Notes: a model not told the origin generated them from the letters alone. 64,000 nt of DNA from TA-20 sp035935115 (GCA_035935115.1 DASYXK010000021.1:310001-374000), one strand, 5' to 3'; positions 53,455 through 62,085 are shown, numbered from the stretch's first letter. Translations and numbers: made by a program.

Positions 53455-53907
53455 TTAGTAAAGTCTGGTCGCTTTGACAGTCAAATTAAATACTATCAAA
53501 TAAATTGCAAAAGAGATGGAGGCTGATACTATAGATGAGATATACGGCGGGTAACTTTGAATCAGCAGGTAATCAAGTGAAAACCATCGCAATGCGGTAT
53601 AAACAATTTCTCCAATGCCAAGAGATGTAACGATCTTTATTAGATCTTTTCTTAGCCTAGGCCAGTCTGTTTCCCCCCTCTCAAGCTTGTATTTTTTCCT
53701 GTTATCAATGGAATACAGCATCCCAAAGGTGGAAAAATATACCGAGTACTCGGCTCCCATTGTAATAGACGTATTAAGATAGCTAATTGATTTTGAAAGG
53801 ATCTGAGATGTTATGGCGGCAATTATTTCTGCTGCAACAAAAGCAATAAACAGATTTTTGTTTAGTGCTAGATATTCCTTGTATTTACTTTTCTTTTCTT
53901 TCACCAA
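53455..53907 (-). CDS. Integral membrane protein of unknown function
   Basis: 150 residues with about four helices (FIAFVAAEIIAAITSQILSK, YISSIVSASISFAIYLIVFN). Start TTG 53907 or GTG 53904. Not recognised. Confidence 0.6.
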   Translation of the reverse strand: MVKEKKSKYKEYLALNKNLFIAFVAAEIIAAITSQILSKSISYLNTSITMGAEYSVYFSTFGMLYSIDNRKKYKLERGETDWPRLRKDLIKIVTSLGIGEIVYTALRWFSLDYLLIQSYPPYISSIVSASISFAIYLIVFNLTVKATRLY

Positions 53908-54090
53908 AAATTGTCTTGATTCATAAAGATAAATCTTCAGTTATTATTTATTATTCTGAATTTTGCTTGGATCCATCTACCATATTCTGCTATTTTTGGT
54001 TCCAAATTAGTTGTCTGGTTTGTAATTACTCTTATCGTTTAACGAAATTACTATACCCTTAAGTTAACCTCAATTAAAAAATACAGTATC

Positions 54091-54507
54091 TTGACAGATG
54101 CAGAAATACGTAAGAGCAAGTTCCATGACATATCTCATTTTGGACTAAGATTGGCAATAGGTGTGATCTTTATTACGTTTGGTTATGCCAAGTTTGATCC
54201 AAGTTTTGCTACTTATCTACCACAGTTTGGCCTTCCGGTACAGTTACAGTATCTTTTCGCACTAGAGGAATTTGTTCCTGGCATTTTGGTAATAGTTGGT
54301 GTATTGACAAGAATTTCCGCATTGGTTCTCTCCCTTGTGATGCTCGGAGTAATTTTTTACATCGATAAAGCTTCACAATTTACGGGTACAAACGGAGCCG
54401 AATATCCGATATTACTTCTTGCCGGTTCACTAGTCATAATAACAGTTGGTCCTGGAAGAATCTCTATATCACATCTAGTTAAAAAAATTCCACGATTTCT
54501 ACAGTGA
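54091..54507 (+). CDS. DoxX-family membrane protein, copy 2
   Basis: 138 residues: KFHDISHFGLRLAIGVIFIT, FGYAKFDPS, LVIVGVLTRISALVLSLVM, GPGRISISHLVKKIPRFLQ. TTG start. Paralog of 4824-5240. Confidence 0.85.
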   Translation: MTDAEIRKSKFHDISHFGLRLAIGVIFITFGYAKFDPSFATYLPQFGLPVQLQYLFALEEFVPGILVIVGVLTRISALVLSLVMLGVIFYIDKASQFTGTNGAEYPILLLAGSLVIITVGPGRISISHLVKKIPRFLQ

Positions 54508-54612
54508 CCCAGCTTTGAGTAGGTATTTTGATTATAGTTCAAAATCAGATGTTTAAGCATGATTAATAACATCATAAATCGATATTTAATAAAAATGATT
54601 TTAGAAAGTTAC

Positions 54613-55605
54613 TTAATTTTTTATTACAGCTCGAAATCTAACCTTGCCATCAGCTACTCTGTCATATGCTTGTCCAATATCGTCCAAGCTGTAGGTTTCT
54701 GTAATTACCTTGACTTTGCCTTTAGAAACGTAATCTAGTGCCTCAAAAAGATACTCTCGGCTGTTTTGTGTGGAACCTATTATTCTTGCACGATTAAATA
54801 ATATATCAGTTGAGACATGAATAGGCTCTTCGTTTGAAACTCCCATTACCATCATTCTACCATCAGGTCGTATTCCCTTTAGAGCATCAGTCATTGATCT
54901 AGTAGAGTTTCCTGTAGCAAGTATCACATCAGCACCTCCCGCCTTCATTAATTCTTCACCATTTGCAACAACCTTGTCTGCACCTAGCTTGTAGGATAAT
55001 TCTTCTTTGTCTTTGGAATGAGTTACAGCTATTGTTTCAAATCCACAAGCTTTTGAATATTGTATTCCAAGATGACCCAATCCCCCTATGCCAACTATTG
55101 CAATTTTCTCATGCGGTTTTGGATCTGCAAACCTTAAACCACTATACACGGTATAACCAGCACAAAAGACTGGAGCTGCTTGTTCATATGTTATTTCCTT
55201 TGGAAGAAGCATTGTAGAATCAGCATAAGCTAACATGTATTCAGCATGGCTACCTTGAGTTCCAATTCCAGTTCCTATTTGTTGCTGACAAAATAACTGC
55301 TTGCCGCGTTCACACCACTCACATCTTCCACAGGATGCTTGTATCCATGGAACACCCACTCTATCACCAATTCTACGCGTAGTTACAGCATCTCCAACCT
55401 CAACAATTTCACCAACAGGCTCATGTCCTATGGTTCTTGGAAACTCAATTGGCATAGGCAGTTCACCTTTTGTTATGTGTACATCGGTATAGCAAAGGCC
55501 ACTAGCATGGATTTTTATCAAAACTTGATTTGCACTTGGTTTTGGAGTAGGAACTTCTTTTACCTCCCATTTTCCATTAATTTTGGGAACAACAGCTGCG
55601 CGCAT
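54613..55605 (-). CDS. adh: Zinc-dependent alcohol dehydrogenase (MDR superfamily)
   Basis: 330 residues: catalytic zinc ligands in ASGLCYTDVH and GHEPVGEI; structural zinc CGRCEWCERGKQLFC; Rossmann fold VGIGGLGHLG. This is the AdhA/AdhP-type NAD(P)-dependent zinc alcohol dehydrogenase. The expected reaction is the interconversion of a short-chain alcohol and aldehyde. Confidence 0.9.
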   Translation of the reverse strand: MRAAVVPKINGKWEVKEVPTPKPSANQVLIKIHASGLCYTDVHITKGELPMPIEFPRTIGHEPVGEIVEVGDAVTTRRIGDRVGVPWIQASCGRCEWCERGKQLFCQQQIGTGIGTQGSHAEYMLAYADSTMLLPKEITYEQAAPVFCAGYTVYSGLRFADPKPHEKIAIVGIGGLGHLGIQYSKACGFETIAVTHSKDKEELSYKLGADKVVANGEELMKAGGADVILATGNSTRSMTDALKGIRPDGRMMVMGVSNEEPIHVSTDILFNRARIIGSTQNSREYLFEALDYVSKGKVKVITETYSLDDIGQAYDRVADGKVRFRAVIKN

Positions 55606-55816
55606 TTTACAAGATATCCTCCAAATTCATTATACTCAATACGGTTGCCAACTATAAAAATAAGAAAGTGAGAACTTGGAAAGTCGGTTAATTGCTGGTA
55701 AGTTAAAGAATAAAACCTAACAGAATTACCAGATCTAGCCCGATGAACTCGTTTACCAATGGACCTTATTTTGGATTCACCTTCATGAAAGCGATTTTCT
55801 CTAAAAGCATACAAGA

Positions 55817-56101
55817 TTATTGTAACAAAATCAGTAAGAATGCCTTGATTCTTTTTTTGTAAACAAACTCATCTAGTTCTTGTTGTATGGAGTGGATAAT
55901 TTCATTGTATGATTCTCCGTATAGTTCTTTTAACACCACCTTTAGATATTCTGGTTTTTCAAAACAATCAGATATGTAGCAGTGAAATTTTTTGTATAGT
56001 TTATTTGTTACTGTGTCATATGCAGGTTTTCTTGTGTCAAGAAGCGTTTTCTCAATGGCAAGAGTTACTAGTGCTTTCATGACATCATAGGAATCAATCA
56101 T
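55817..56101 (-). CDS. Small helical partner protein, copy 2
   Basis: 94 residues: MIDSYDVMKALVTLAIEKTL, KKFHCYISDCFEKPEYLKVV, IIHSIQQELDEFVYKK. It overlaps the RHH gene by 8 bases. Its paralog is at 28103-28411 behind an HTH regulator, so DNA-binding protein plus this partner is a recurring two-gene unit. Confidence 0.65.
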   Translation of the reverse strand: MIDSYDVMKALVTLAIEKTLLDTRKPAYDTVTNKLYKKFHCYISDCFEKPEYLKVVLKELYGESYNEIIHSIQQELDEFVYKKRIKAFLLILLQ

Positions 56102-56645
56102 TTTTACTCAGAAAGCTTTCTTTCATATCAAGAACCAATGTGTTATCGGTATAATCAAACTCAACCGGATGTCCCAAGTTATGCAACATCCTCTCATAGT
56201 GTGCCTTAAAAAACAAGGACCATTTTTTACCCATGTCATGTTGGAAAATTATTTTTCTGTTATTTCCATGTCTTGATTCTAGTAATACAAACCCTGATCT
56301 TTTTGCTCTGCTCCTTAACATTGTATAATGACTTTCGGTGTCGGATTTTCCTGACATCAAAAGAGTTACATCTTTTACATAGTCGGCTGTACTTACTGCT
56401 ATATTTCTAAATGTGTCTTCATCGATGGTTTCAAGAAATGCTCGTAATGCATTTCTGTGAAATACTATCCACCCAGCTTTAGACGCAGTCGCATCCCAAT
56501 CGACAAAGTTTGAAAAGATTTGGTTTGCCAAAGAGTTAACACTCAATTGTTCATGCTCTGCATATTCTTTCAGCTTTTGATAAACAGAAGAACGAATTCT
56601 TAAAGTGATGCTATAATTTTTATTTTCGGATTCTTTTTCCTTCAT
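56094..56645 (-). CDS. Ribbon-helix-helix DNA-binding protein
   Basis: 183 residues from ATG 56645: the N-terminus has a ribbon-helix-helix (YSITLRIRSSVYQKLKEYAE, LSVNSLANQIFSNFV). The C-terminal 130 residues (GKSDTESHYTMLRSRAKRSG to LNHLGHPVEFDY-like end) form an unknown regulatory domain. It overlaps the partner gene. Confidence 0.65.
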   Translation of the reverse strand: MKEKESENKNYSITLRIRSSVYQKLKEYAEHEQLSVNSLANQIFSNFVDWDATASKAGWIVFHRNALRAFLETIDEDTFRNIAVSTADYVKDVTLLMSGKSDTESHYTMLRSRAKRSGFVLLESRHGNNRKIIFQHDMGKKWSLFFKAHYERMLHNLGHPVEFDYTDNTLVLDMKESFLSKND

Positions 56646-56808
56646 TTTCAACTTACTTTCTTATGTTATTATTTATCAGTCTCTAAATTGGTGCCTGCAT
56701 TTAATTGCAAATAGCGTAAATTTAATCACGCCCAGAATTTGCTTTATTTGGATCAAATTATTCTGCAAATGAAAAGTGCTGGTATATAGATAGGTCATAT
56801 TTACAATT

Positions 56809-56861
56809 ATGATATCATGATATCATAATATATGCCTTATCATAGTGATATCATGATATCA
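56809..56861 (+). promoter_or_regulatory. Double palindromic operator
   Basis: Two copies of TGATATCATGATATCA (one within 56809-56826, one at 56846-56861), each made of two TGATATCA palindromes, are 20 bases apart. They sit between the divergent RHH genes at 56094 and 56893 and are likely the binding site of one or both. Confidence 0.7.
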
Positions 56862-56892
56862 AACTAATATACTTCCTACAGTATAGCCTGGT

Positions 56893-57552
56893 ATGGCACG
56901 GGATTTACTTGTGCGAGGCTTTGATGATGATGTATATTCCCATCTGGGTGATATCGCAGATAAAATGGGAGTTTCATTAAACTCTATTGTAAAAGATGCC
57001 GTAGATAAATGGCTGCAACAAAGTAAGCAGACTCCAAAAAAACACAATCTGATTTTGTATTCCGATGATGATTCTCTTTCCAATTTACTGCGTTCAATAG
57101 ATCGCATTACAAGGGGTAGTACTTTGTTTAGAATACACTATGGTCCCCCGACACATCATGGTGTAAAGACTCTAGATAGTTACAAATGGTTTAATGCAAC
57201 AATAGTTCCATATAATTCAGAATTAAAAAATATTGTTAGCTATTATACTCAGGTCAAAGAACATGTAACTAAGACTGCTGGCAGCAGTCTTGTATGTGGC
57301 ATGGGTTTTTTTACGGATGATATGGCACACCATGGCTCACTGAAAAAAGCACTTGCTATTGAAAAAACATTCAATACAAGCAGACTAAAAGGATTCATGT
57401 TTTGTCCATATAAAATAAAAGATTTAGTTTCTGCAGGCATAGATAGTTTGATAGAATTATTTCAAGAGCATGATCAAATCTATATTCAAAAAAAGAATCA
57501 TTTTTACAAGCTTCACCTAACAGAGGAAAACATTCACAAATTATTTTTCTAA
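56893..57552 (+). CDS. Ribbon-helix-helix protein with unknown C-terminal domain
   Basis: 219 residues: ARDLLVRGFDDDVYSHLGDI, MGVSLNSIVKDAVDKWLQQS forms an Arc-like RHH; the C-terminal 165 residues (SLSNLLRSIDRITRGSTLFR onward) are unknown but contain a conserved-looking GPPTHHGV and CPYKIKDL. The promoter has a striking tandem palindrome, so autoregulation is likely. Confidence 0.65.
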   Translation: MARDLLVRGFDDDVYSHLGDIADKMGVSLNSIVKDAVDKWLQQSKQTPKKHNLILYSDDDSLSNLLRSIDRITRGSTLFRIHYGPPTHHGVKTLDSYKWFNATIVPYNSELKNIVSYYTQVKEHVTKTAGSSLVCGMGFFTDDMAHHGSLKKALAIEKTFNTSRLKGFMFCPYKIKDLVSAGIDSLIELFQEHDQIYIQKKNHFYKLHLTEENIHKLFF

Positions 57553-57625
57553 TCGTAATGATTTAGTTATACATCATATAGAATCAGTACACTTTTAGTT
57601 TTATTTTGAAGTTTTATACTTGCAA

Positions 57626-58594
57626 TCATGGTAGCCCAGAAGATTTTACATAAAGATCAGTATCGTTTTCTTCTAGTTTTATTGCAATCTCAAGTCGTCT
57701 TGCATTTCTATTAACTGTAAGAGAAATAGTATCACCTACATGTTTTTTTCTAACATAGGTGGCAATTTGTGATGGTTCTTCAATTCTGTTTTTGTCAATA
57801 TTTTCTATGATGTCTCCCCTCCTTAGTCCAGAATTATCAGCAGGACTGTAGGGCTCAACCTGAACCACTAGTGCACCATCACTCATAGGTAATCCATAAT
57901 ATTGCCTCAATTGTGGCGTCACCTTGATTGAATGAATTCCAATCCATGGCCTGCTTACTCGTCCCTTCTCAATTAGCTCTTTTAGTATGGATTTAGCTGT
58001 ACTGATAGGTACTGCAAATCCTATGCCTTGAGCATAGGGCATTTTGGCAGTGTTAATGGCAATGACTGCACCCGCAGTGTTTACTAGAGGACCTCCTGAA
58101 TTTCCTGGATTTATAGCTGCATCGGTCTGAATTAGATCTAGCATGCCAGTTTGTGTTTGAATGCGTCTATTCAAGGAACTTACTATACCAGAAGTTACTG
58201 TAGGACCTCCAGTCAAACCAAATGGATTTCCTACCGCAATTACTATCTGTCCCATCTTTAGTTTGTCAGAATCACCTAGAGCAGCTACAGGTATGTCTTC
58301 TTTTGGTTCAATTTTGACAACAGCTAAATCAGTTGCCTCGTCAGCTCCAACAACTTTTCCATTAAATATTCTTCCATCGCTTAAAGTAATTCTCAGCCTT
58401 TCAGATTCTTCAATTACGTGATTGTTTGTAAGTATGTATCCTAGTTTGTCAATAATCACACCAGAACCTACTCCCTCCACGGGAAATACCCTGAAGATTT
58501 GATCCTGAACCATCCTAACACTGGCAATGTTTACTACACTTTTGCTGATTTTTTCTACAGCATTAATTAGAATCTCATCTGAAACGAGAACCAT
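57626..58594 (-). CDS. htrA: HtrA-type serine protease with PDZ domain, cytoplasmic form
   Basis: 322 residues from the ATG at 58594. Trypsin-like fold with His59 (TNNHVIE), Asp89 (EATDLAV), Ser166 (GNSGGP), then one PDZ domain (about 215-310: VQVEPYSPADNSGLRRGD). No signal peptide, so it acts inside the cell. DegP/HtrA members degrade misfolded proteins. Confidence 0.9.
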   Translation of the reverse strand: MVLVSDEILINAVEKISKSVVNIASVRMVQDQIFRVFPVEGVGSGVIIDKLGYILTNNHVIEESERLRITLSDGRIFNGKVVGADEATDLAVVKIEPKEDIPVAALGDSDKLKMGQIVIAVGNPFGLTGGPTVTSGIVSSLNRRIQTQTGMLDLIQTDAAINPGNSGGPLVNTAGAVIAINTAKMPYAQGIGFAVPISTAKSILKELIEKGRVSRPWIGIHSIKVTPQLRQYYGLPMSDGALVVQVEPYSPADNSGLRRGDIIENIDKNRIEEPSQIATYVRKKHVGDTISLTVNRNARRLEIAIKLEENDTDLYVKSSGLP

Positions 58595-58838
58595 CAAGTC
58601 TTCTCCATTTCATCCGTCATACTTTGAGTTGATGCCATTATTCTAATTTTTTTTATTCTTTGCACGCATTATGTAAAACCAATCTAAGATAAGTTGATTA
58701 ACTATCAAAATACTTGGTCACATTTTAGATCCATTTATTGTAATAAGAAAATTTATTTTAATTTTTAAATTATAAAAAAATAAAAAAGCGTGGTATTTGC
58801 GATAACAGTTCTGGCTATTTCGCAAATGCTTGTTGCAA

Positions 58839-59660
58839 CTAGCCGCGAGCAAACGACAAAAGATCGGCGTTGACTTGGTCCTTGTGGGTTAAGCACATTC
58901 CATGCGGTGCCCCTTTGTAGACCTCAAGACGTGCGTTCTTGATAATTTTTGAGGAAAGCATTGCAGATGCACCTATCGGGACTATCTGGTCATCATCACC
59001 ATGAAGGATCAAAGCAGGCACATCAAATTTCTTTAGATCTTCCGTAAAGTCAGTCTCGGAGAAGGCTTTGATGCAGTCAAGTACGCCTTTGAAACCAGCC
59101 TGCATACCTTGGAGCCAGAAAGAGTCTCGTAGGCCTTGTGAGATCTTGGTTCCTGGCCTGTTGGCCCCGTAGAACTGTACAGTGAGATCCTTGAAGAACT
59201 GTGAGCGGTCCGCGATGACGCTTGCCCTGATATTGTCAAACACCTCTATTGGCAAGCCATTTGGATTGGATACAGTCTTGAGCATAAGCGGAGGTACTGC
59301 GCCAATAAGCACAGCCTTGGCAACACGTTTTGTACCATGGCGGCCGATATAGCGGGCAACTTCGCCGCCTCCTGTCTAGTGACCTACATGGATTACATTC
59401 TTTAGATCAAGTGTTTTGACTAGCGCAGCAAGATCATCGGCATAGGTGTCCATGTCGTTGCCATTCCAAGGCTGGCTAGAGCGGCCATGTCCGCGACGGT
59501 CATGGGCGATGCAGCGGTATCCGTGTGATGCCAGAAACACCATCTGGTCTTCCCAAGCATCGGCAGTCAATGGCCAGCCGTGACTGAAGACGACGGGCTC
59601 TCCGGTTCCCCAGTCCTTGTAGTAGATTTGTGTTCCATCCTTGGTCTTGATGGTTGTCAT
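58839..59660 (-). pseudogene. Alpha/beta hydrolase (arylesterase/chloroperoxidase-like) with an in-frame TAG at the catalytic Ser
   Basis: Starting at 59660 the frame reads 94 residues up to HVGH, then TAG (59376-59378), then TGGGEVARYIGRHGTKRVAK and on to the end at 58839, still in frame. Intact relatives read GHSTGGGE, so the stop replaces Ser95, the catalytic nucleophile (TCG to TAG is one base). The rest is intact, including HGDDDQIVP and APHGMC, and total length (273 residues) is normal. GC-rich, likely transferred. Confidence 0.8.
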
Positions 59661-59671
59661 TGGCTTCTCTC

Positions 59672-60166
59672 TTAGGCTATTGTGACCCTTAACATCCACG
59701 CCATTTTTTCATGGTCCTCAATAAGTCGAGTAAGAAAGTCTTGTGTGCCAATGTCGTGATATTTGTCAAAACATACATTCACTTCACTCCGTAAAGATCT
59801 TATGATTGACTCGTGGTCTGACAAGAGTTTTGATACCATTGTTCTGGCATCGCTATACTCACTAGGATTTTCCTTGAGTCTTGTATGTTGTACAAATTCT
59901 GCCAAGGTCGATATCGCATGTCCCCCAAGGGATCTGATTCGTTCTGCAATCTCGTCTATTTTGCCATCAATCTCTTCATATTGCGATTCAAAGAACTTGT
60001 GCAGATCATGGAAATGAGGGCCTACAACATTCCAATGATAATTTCTTGTCTTGGTAAAAAGCAGATACTCGTCAGCAAGTAGTTTGCTTAGAATACCTGT
60101 GACTCCTTTTCTGTCTTCTTCTGAGAGTCCTATGTTTGGCATTGGTGTTTCTTTTGATTGTGTCAT
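59672..60166 (-). CDS. dps: Dps/ferritin-like DNA-protecting protein
   Basis: 164 residues: KLLADEYLLFTKTRNYHWNV, FHDLHKFFESQYEEIDGKID, IAERIRSLGG. The iron ferroxidase residues (H in NYHWNV, D and E in EIDGKIDEIAER) are present. Dps dodecamers protect DNA from iron/peroxide damage. It is GC-richer than most genes here. Confidence 0.9.
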   Translation of the reverse strand: MTQSKETPMPNIGLSEEDRKGVTGILSKLLADEYLLFTKTRNYHWNVVGPHFHDLHKFFESQYEEIDGKIDEIAERIRSLGGHAISTLAEFVQHTRLKENPSEYSDARTMVSKLLSDHESIIRSLRSEVNVCFDKYHDIGTQDFLTRLIEDHEKMAWMLRVTIA

Positions 60167-60283
60167 TGTTTCCTCCAGTATCTATCACATCATTATTATT
60201 AAATTCTCAGGTTACAAAGAGGTAATATGCTGATCACTTGCAACTTTTTTATTTATTTCTTTGAAGTCAATTTGATTAGTGTT

Positions 60284-60316
60284 TCAATTTTATTTTGACC
60301 CACTAGGGGAATTATT
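60284..60316 (+). repeat. Short motif TTTTGACCCACTAGGGGAATT
   Basis: Related to 36938-36962. Non-coding, upstream of the SDR gene end. Confidence 0.35.
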
Positions 60317-60352
60317 CATTTAGTTTAATTCTCTTTTTCCAAAAATCATTCT

Positions 60353-61189
60353 TTATTTAAAAAACTCGAAAACAAGTTTTTGAAATTCTGAGTCTGGCAG
60401 CTCTTTTCTTTTTTGTGCAAGCAAAGCAGCATCATCACCCACAGTATATCTCAGATTAGGATTAGGTGTTGTAATTGCGTTTAATATTACTTCAGCAACC
60501 TTGGTAGGCGGAGTTCCAGTCTTTAACATGGAGTTTAGAGAATTTTGTAATTTCTGCATGCCCTTATAATAAGGCGAACTTGGGTTTTGATTTTTTTGAG
60601 CCACTACCATGCCAGTGTCAAAATTGGTATTAATTGCACCTGGCTCTATTATAACAACTTTGATTCCAAATGGTTCAAGATCATATGCAATAGATTCACT
60701 GAGGCCTTCAACTGCAAATTTTGTACCAATGTATGGTGATGACAACGGCATCGCCATCTTTCCACCTATAGAACTAATATTTACAATAATGCCACTTTTT
60801 TGTTCCCTCATAGTAGGTAGAACTGCTTGAGTTACTCTTATCAGACCAAAGACGTTTGTTTCATACTGCGCCTTTATCTCACTCATAGAAAGATCTTCAA
60901 GAGAACCTGTGAGACCATATCCTGCGTTATTTACTAGTACATCAATTCTTCCTGCATCAGACTTTATAGTTTTGATAGCGTCATTTACAGATTTTTCATC
61001 TATGACATCTAGTTTTATGGTATGTAATGAAAGTTTTTCTCTTTTTGCTACATCTGAAATAGCTTTTGCTTTTTCTAGATTCCTCATAGTTGCATATGTA
61101 CGAAAACCATTTCTTGCAAGTACAAGCGCAGTCTCATATCCTATTCCACTTGAGCTGCCAGTAACAATAGCAACTTTTTGATCTGTCAT
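60353..61189 (-). CDS. Short-chain dehydrogenase/reductase (SDR)
   Basis: 278 residues: cofactor loop VTGSSSGIGYETA, NNAGYG, and the YxxxK pair in SSPYIGTKFAVEG. Classical SDR; substrate unknown. ATG start at 61189 with the divergent operon promoter just beyond. Confidence 0.9.
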   Translation of the reverse strand: MTDQKVAIVTGSSSGIGYETALVLARNGFRTYATMRNLEKAKAISDVAKREKLSLHTIKLDVIDEKSVNDAIKTIKSDAGRIDVLVNNAGYGLTGSLEDLSMSEIKAQYETNVFGLIRVTQAVLPTMREQKSGIIVNISSIGGKMAMPLSSPYIGTKFAVEGLSESIAYDLEPFGIKVVIIEPGAINTNFDTGMVVAQKNQNPSSPYYKGMQKLQNSLNSMLKTGTPPTKVAEVILNAITTPNPNLRYTVGDDAALLAQKRKELPDSEFQKLVFEFFK

Positions 61190-61268
61190 TTTTGTACGTT
61201 CACTTTACGTCTGCATCCTATATAATTATGAAAGTGAGATTATAGATATTAGATTAACAAAGTATCAG

Positions 61269-61335
61269 TTACTTTCAGTTTCGTTACTTTTCATTTTATA
61301 TACTATACTTTGTATAGTAACTATAAGAAAGTAAT
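61269..61335 (+). promoter_or_regulatory. Shared promoter/operator, copy 2
   Basis: TTACTTTC (61269-61276), GTTACTTTTC, the TATA box TTTTATATA, ATAGT-A-ACTAT (61314-61324) and GAAAGTAA (61327-61334). Spacing to the ATG (67 bases from the first motif) equals that of 26900-26966. Confidence 0.7.
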
Positions 61336-61422
61336 ATGATGTCACAAAAACAACACGAACACAAGTGGGCAGTAGTATCGCATCACTGGCAATGTGGGAT
61401 CTGTGGGAGAACTTATGGCTAA
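61336..61422 (+). CDS. 27-residue HKW/CxxC micro-protein, copy 2
   Basis: ATG 61336 (or 61339): MMSQKQHEHKWAVVSHHWQC, then GICGRTYG. Compare 2613. First gene of the micro-operon; overlaps the next by ATGGCTAA. Confidence 0.65.
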   Translation: MMSQKQHEHKWAVVSHHWQCGICGRTYG

Positions 61423-61642
61423 GACAGCCAACTACATGACATTATTATTTGCAATAGCAATGTTTGCAATAGTGCCAAGTTTTTCAAGTATTGCCTTTGC
61501 TATTAACCAAGGCGGCTCGGTCTCCCATACACATGCAACAGCAACGTGGAATCCGGGTTTAGTATGTGGAGACCACAAGTGTGCTGCAGGAGAGACACCA
61601 CATAACCCATCAGTAGTAACACCAGTTAAGGGGATCCAGTAG
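61415..61642 (+). CDS. Small secreted CGDHxC peptide
   Basis: 75 residues from ATG 61415 (overlapping the micro-protein): signal peptide (YMTLLFAIAMFAIVPSFSSI), then SHTHATATWNPGLVCGDHKC, then AAGETPHNP. Relates to 9788 by CGDHxC. Secreted His/Cys-rich, metal site likely. Confidence 0.65.
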   Translation: MAKTANYMTLLFAIAMFAIVPSFSSIAFAINQGGSVSHTHATATWNPGLVCGDHKCAAGETPHNPSVVTPVKGIQ

Positions 61643-61801
61643 ATGACAGGAACACAAACTGTAGAACTGGTAAAACAACCTTCTACACTCCCTACTTTTT
61701 GGATATGCTACAGGTGTAATCTGACATTTCATGACGAATCAACAACATCCTTACACAAAGAAATATCAAATCATCCTTCGGTGAGGAAGGTAAGAAATTG
61801 A
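61643..61801 (+). CDS. C2H2-type zinc micro-protein, copy 2
   Basis: 52 residues: TLPTFWICYRCNLTFHDES, TTSLHKEISNHPSVRKV. Paralog of 41802. The previous stop abuts its ATG, and its own stop overlaps the next frame. Confidence 0.65.
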   Translation: MTGTQTVELVKQPSTLPTFWICYRCNLTFHDESTTSLHKEISNHPSVRKVRN

Positions 61802-62028
61802 TGTTATCAACATATCTGAGGTGGCATGGACAGACTCTATTGATGAATGGTATGAGGACAGACATGGTGGAGTTGTTGCCAATGAGCATGAAAGTTTTAG
61901 ACATGGTACCTGATGATACAGGAATTTGGTTATTCCACTGTCATGTCAATGATCACATCAAGGCTGGCATGTTGGCTCTATTTACAGTAGAAAAAAATAA
62001 CGATACACAAAGCATCAACTCTCCTTAA
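61798..62028 (+). pseudogene. C-terminal fragment of a multicopper oxidase
   Basis: 76 residues: RWHGQTLLMNGMRTDMVELL, then PDDTGIWLFHCHVNDHIKAG. The WHG and HCHxxxH...M motifs are the type 1/type 3 copper ligands at the end of two-domain multicopper oxidases, which normally run beyond 300 residues. The rest of the enzyme is absent, so this is a remnant. Confidence 0.65.
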
Positions 62029-62035
62029 GATATTT

Positions 62036-62085
62036 TAGTTCGGATCTGGTAAGACTTGCTACAAAACTCCTTTCCGATTTATTTT
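62036..62085 (+). repeat. Dispersed short repeat
   Basis: TAGTTCGGATCTGGTAAGAC, then TTGCTACAAAACTCCTTTCC and a T-rich run. The distal part matches the 3' end of the long repeat at 13485, linking the two families. Confidence 0.5.

Noticed and set aside
59376..59378. Pyrrolysine reading of the amber codon
   Set aside because: The position is a serine nucleophile in relatives and no pyl genes are visible; a nonsense mutation is simpler.
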